64,000 nt of DNA from the NCBI GenBank assembly GCA_928212115.1, contig CAKMRJ010001112.1, positions 406,121,290-406,185,289 of the forward strand, in the 5' to 3' direction. The DNA comes from Lactuca virosa (lineage: Eukaryota; Streptophyta; Magnoliopsida; Asterales; Asteraceae). Shown here piece after piece: positions 59,705 to 64,000 of this stretch (its first letter is position 1; each line of letters starts with the position of its first letter). The notes under the pieces were generated by a model, which saw only the letters and a program-made list of their open reading frames with translations, was not told where the DNA came from and did no database searches. Made by a program: the position numbers and the translations under genes.

Positions 59705-60827
59705 TATTGTGTAATCATCAACAACAATTAACACATACAGGAAGAAATAGGATGAATTTTCTTCTTTTATTGGAGGAGGTAGTAGCCAATGGTCCCAAAA
59801 CGTGCACTTGCTTTATGGTCCTGTTTACTTATCCTATTGGTTTCTCCATTCTGGTGAGAAAAAAAATATATCATGAAACAAGTAAGGTGATGAAGAAAGT
59901 TAGGAAAATATCAGTTTGATATAATGATGATCATTTGAATTGTAACCTCGCACTTGGTTATTGTACCTTATTATAATATAATATATATAAGTGCATGTGG
60001 GTGTACCCATCTTCTGTTACAAAAGGCAGTATTATAATTATTTGCATTTTTTTTGTTTGTTTTATGCACGAGATTAAAGTATTCCAGGTCTGCATTCAAA
60101 TTATTGCTGTTTAATTGGAACAAGTTGATAATTATATGTCATGTGAAAGCAAGAAAATTGAAGCAGTATGGTTGCAATCAAACCATTAACGTATATCAAT
60201 AATAGATTATATATATTTTTTGGGAAAGAAAAAAAAAAGGTTATTCTTTCGGTAATTCACATTTGTCATGTCTCAAAAGTAAGTCCGCATTACCCACAAG
60301 GAATCCGATAGACATTCAAATTTTGCAAATATATACCAATCAAACGATATTCAAAGAAAAATTTGTTATTTAATTATATTTCTTATGGTAGGGATCACCA
60401 AATTACAATTCTTGAATATGCGGTGTGTTGATATGTTTATTCATGTGAATTTGTAACATCAATGTCGAGTTGGTGCTAGACAAACACATTAAAACCAAAA
60501 CGAGAAGTCTAAGAAATAATTAATAGCCTTGTTTGGTGTTTATTTTAAGGGAGGTGATATTTTATTTATGTTTGTATCTATTCATTTAAAAAAAATGTTA
60601 TGATTTTTATATTCATCATCATGCTTAATACAGAGTATAAAAATCAAAACGTATTTTTTCTTAAAAAAAAAAAATCATTTAAAATATCATTTTTCCGGTT
60701 TTAATGAAATTACAAAATAGGCCTAAGGGTATATCCATCTTTCACATTTTACTTTTCCGTGCATCGGCACTAGTGTTTTAGAGAAGTCAGCGCAGCTAGT
60801 AGAAGCTCATCAGAACGAGACGACGAC
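59705..60827. other. Upstream flank of OPT gene 2
   Basis: Promoter-side region, AT-rich, with no recognised gene or clear TATA box. Confidence 0.4.
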
Positions 60828-62016
60828 TAGGGGTGAGCATTTGGACCGGTCGACCGGACCGGACCGGTGAACCGGACCGGACCGGACCGTTTTTTGGACC
60901 CCCGGGCCGGTTCTCGGTTCTAGGAATTCATCCCGGTCCGGTCCGGTTTTTACCGGCTTTAGAACAGGTTTGACCCGATTTAAAAAAAAAATTGTAATCT
61001 GTGAAAATTTTTAAACAACCATAACTCATTCGTTTTAAATCGGATTGACACGCGGTTTTTTCCAACGTTTAACTTACAGTTTGTAGATGAATTTAGACTA
61101 TAGTTTTGTTGATTTTGGTATAGTATTCAATGAGTTACAGACTTTCAAAGTTGAGCTATCAAAGCTGAAAATTTTCAGTTTTTCAGCAACATTTTTAAAA
61201 TTTTGTAATCTGTGAAAACTTTTAAACAACCATAACTCGTTCATTTTAAGTCCGATTGACACATGGTTTTTTCCAACGTTTAATTTACAGTTTGTAGATG
61301 AATTTAGACTATAATTTTGTTGATTTTGGTAATATATTCAATGAGTTACAGTCTTTCAAAATTGAGCTATCAAAGCTGAAAAATTTCAGCTTTTCAGCAA
61401 GTTTTTTAAAATTTTGTAATCTGTGAAAATTTTTAAACAACCATAATTCATTCGTTTTAAGTCGGATTAACCTGAGGTTTTTTCCAACATTTATTTTACA
61501 GTTTGTAGATAAATTTAGACTATAATTTTGTTGATTTTGGTATTATATTCAGTGAGTTACAATCCTTCAAAGTTGATCTATCAAAGCTGAAATATTTCAA
61601 CTTTTTAACTATCATTTTATACTATAATTCTGAATTTTATGTATCTTTGATAGATAAATCATATGAAATGGATCTTGGTGAACTTGATTTATATGTTAGT
61701 TGATTTTATTTGGAAAATTAATTTTGCAACTTATAATATTATAACATCAAGGTAGATTAGTTATGCATGAAACGGAAACATAATCATTTTACAAGTTGTA
61801 TCGTATTAAACCTAAAAACTTATTTTAACGACTTGTACTCTATGCAATTAAAGTTGTACCGGTCCAAACGGGTCCAAGAACCGGAAAACCCGGACCCGGA
61901 CACGGACACGGACACGACTCATCCGGTCCGGTCCATGGTCCACAATATTCTCCATAACCGGTCCGGTCCAATCGTCGGTCCGGTCCGGTCCGGTTCGGTC
62001 CAAATGCTCACCCCTA
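60828..62016. mobile_element. hAT-like non-autonomous element with tripled interior
   Basis: 1189 bp. Ends are TAGGGGTGAGCATTTGGACC and, in reverse, the same sequence at 61997-62016. Flanks are ACGACGAC (60820-60827) and ATGACGAC (62017-62024), an 8-bp duplication with one C-to-T difference. Sub-terminal regions are made of GGACCGG/CCGGTCC words. The interior is three tandem copies of a 211-bp unit. No transposase frame. Confidence 0.88.
60992..61624. repeat. Three tandem copies of a 211-bp unit
   Basis: TTGTAATCTGTGAAAA starts at 60992, 61203 and 61414, a constant 211-bp period. The copies differ by scattered substitutions, and the third is degraded at its end. Confidence 0.92.
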
Positions 62017-62024
62017 ATGACGAC

Positions 62025-62404
62025 GGTGGTAGGTAGCAGATGTGATGTATGGCTTCAGATCTGAGTGACTGGAGGATGGAGGTGATAGTGGTGAGTTTGG
62101 TCAGCGGTATTAGGCACTGGTAAAATGGCGGCGGCTCTGGCAGGTTGTAGTAGTAGGTGGTGGCGGTAGGTGGCGGCACTAGGTGGTAGAGGTGGTGTTA
62201 GCTTTATCAGTTCTTGAATGTTCATAAGAGAGTTGGAAAGAGATGAGAGAGTTTGAAAGTGTTTTTGAAATTTGAATGTATGATCTAGCTTTTTGTTTAA
62301 TGGTTGTATCTGGACAAAAAATACCCTTAATAAAAAGGGTTCTTAAGTGGTTCTTAACTTTTAGTGGTTCTCATTTGAACTTTCAACTATCATTTGTGGT
62401 TATT
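62025..62404. other. Short spacer with GGT-rich text
   Basis: 62030-62190 is GGTGG/TAGTAG-rich low-complexity sequence. No gene seen. Confidence 0.45.
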
Positions 62405-64000
62405 TGTGACAACCCGAACCTTTTTCTGTTAACGTTAGCCCGATTCCGTTAAATAAATTTTGAATTTTATTTAATTCCATCAAATTTTTATGGTTTGGAA
62501 AATCATTTAAGTTATATAATTTAATTTTATATAAGAGTCGGAACCAAAATCAAGCGAAAACCCGAGTTTCTTCAAAAATCAGTAAAAACCGGTCTGACTG
62601 GTGTTCACGGCCGTGAACCCGATCACGGTCGTAAACCCATTCACGGCTGGTGGCCCCCACCACCGACCATGAACCCCCTATATATATGTGCTCCTACCCC
62701 TCATTTACACTTTTCTGGGGCGAAAACTCCCCCATTCTCTCCCTAACCTCTCAACCGCAAACATAAAAATACCCTCTTTCCTTTCGAAAATCATCAAGAA
62801 TCACCTTTGGGTGTTGTTGTGGAGCATCTAAAACGCGTTTTTCATCGAATCCAGTATTGTTGTTCTTGAGATCACAGTCGCAAACCCTTCAAATCTTCAA
62901 AGACCGAAATCAGTTCACGGCCATGAACCCTTCAAACCTTCATATTTCTTCAAGAACACTGATCACGGCCGTAAACCATTCAAGGGCTGTTCACGGCCGA
63001 GAACAGTTGACGGCCGCAAACCTTCCCAAGTCGTGAACTTGGTTGAAAACCCGCTTTTTCCGATTCAATCGAGTCCGGGTAATATTCTTTAACTAAAAGC
63101 AAGTGTTTTCCAACACTATAATTAATGGTTTCGCTAATATTACGTGTATATGTGTTTAATTATTATTAGGATTCTGTTAATTCCGCGTTCAACGATTCGA
63201 AGGTCCTCATTCAGTTTCACAGTCCGACACCTTCACGCAACTAACAGTGAGTTCATACCCCTACGCTTTTATAGTTTTAATGTTTTCAGGGGAGGGGGGG
63301 ATACAAGCTAAACACAAATAGTTTTTATGAAATTTATACATAAAATTTTATAAGGATAAAAAAAAAACTTATGCAATTGATACAACCAAAAGGTCTTCAC
63401 ATTTTATGAAATATTTATATATTTTATCCCTTTTGTAACATGCTGAGCATAAGGGAAGCTTTCAACTCACAACTATAATTGCATAGTTTTCAGAACAATA
63501 CACGAACCGAGTACTTAACACACGCGCAAACTATAATACGTATAGTTTGGGATTACAATACGCTTTTTTTTATCATTTCAGGAATTATACATTAGCAATC
63601 ATTTAAACTATGACAGATATAGTTTATGGTATACATTACTACTTTCTGAATACAAGAGTACCACACTAAATAATTATTTAAGTATAATTATTATTACTCT
63701 GTAAAGTATACATACGATTCAAGTACAAGAGAACGATACAAAAACAACACGTAAACTAGTTAATACATGGTTGTGAGACATCACTTCAATTGTACCCTTC
63801 GGGGTGCGGGTTAAATCCTATCATAGTATAACCAGAGTCTCCTAGAGGGAGAGCGTGAGATTTGTGAATAGATCTATTCGGGACTGACAATCCCACACCT
63901 GAACTGCTAGCTACAGTTAGGCAGGCATGCCTGAGGTGACAAATGGCATATATCTGACACTTGAAGAATGTCGTAAAGGTCACTAGGTCATATCAAGCAT
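62405..64000 (+). repeat. Start of a long Gypsy LTR, cut by the window edge
   Basis: Begins TGTGACAACCCGAACC. Its internal landmarks follow the order of the solo LTR at 36270-39048: repeated CACGGCCGTGAACC words (62600-63040), a G run followed by ATACAAG (63293-63307), then GAGTCTCCTAGAGGGAGAGC (63834) and ATAGATCTAT. It is plus-oriented, and the end lies beyond 64000, so I cannot say whether it is solo or part of a full element. Confidence 0.75.

Overview
This is plant nuclear DNA, almost certainly from a dicot. It is AT-rich, its protein genes carry several short GT-AG introns, and most of the window is layered retrotransposon sequence. An Asteraceae genome (lettuce or chicory type) is my best guess, because several of the Gypsy LTRs and an accessory ORF resemble sequences I associate with that family. 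That is an inference, not a search result.

Layout. 1-7.7 kb: low-complexity DNA, a decayed minus-strand Gypsy gag with one LTR (3607-5297), and an AT-rich spacer with a duplicated block. 7.7-22.9 kb: a complete minus-strand Gypsy element with two LTRs and a TATG target duplication. It is split by a Copia element (10608-18537, ATATC duplication) that landed inside the codons of the Gypsy reverse-transcriptase catalytic box. 22.9-24.6 kb: non-coding, LTR-like debris. 24.6-40.4 kb: a nest of several layers. The outer layer is a Mutator-like pair of terminal inverted repeats that still encloses a captured DELLA gene fragment. Inside lie a 5'-truncated plus-strand Gypsy, a minus-strand Gypsy lying tail-to-tail against it, and a 2.8-kb solo LTR. 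40.4-43.2 kb: further Mutator-like ends, one pair enclosing a captured LRR receptor-kinase fragment. 43.5-48.4 kb: a small predicted secreted-protein gene and a decayed duplicate of its 3' part, the duplicate interrupted by a non-autonomous hAT element. 48.4-59.7 kb: two intact seven-exon oligopeptide transporter (OPT) genes in tandem on the minus strand. 60.8-62.0 kb: a second hAT-like element with a tripled internal repeat. 62.4-64.0 kb: the start of another long LTR that runs off the window.

The two OPT genes are the only clearly functional host genes. Exon structure and splice phases are identical; four of the seven exons have exactly equal lengths. The predicted proteins are 738 and 733 residues, with the family's NPG and KIPP-type motifs. 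They look like a local duplication in the OPT1/OPT5-like clade, which transports small peptides across membranes in symport with protons.

I found no unknown multi-gene system. The most interesting items are the two Pack-MULE-like gene captures (DELLA and LRR-kinase), the inverted Gypsy integrase arms that could give hairpin RNA, the Copia insertion into the Gypsy catalytic box, and an accessory ORF placed ahead of gag in one Gypsy element.
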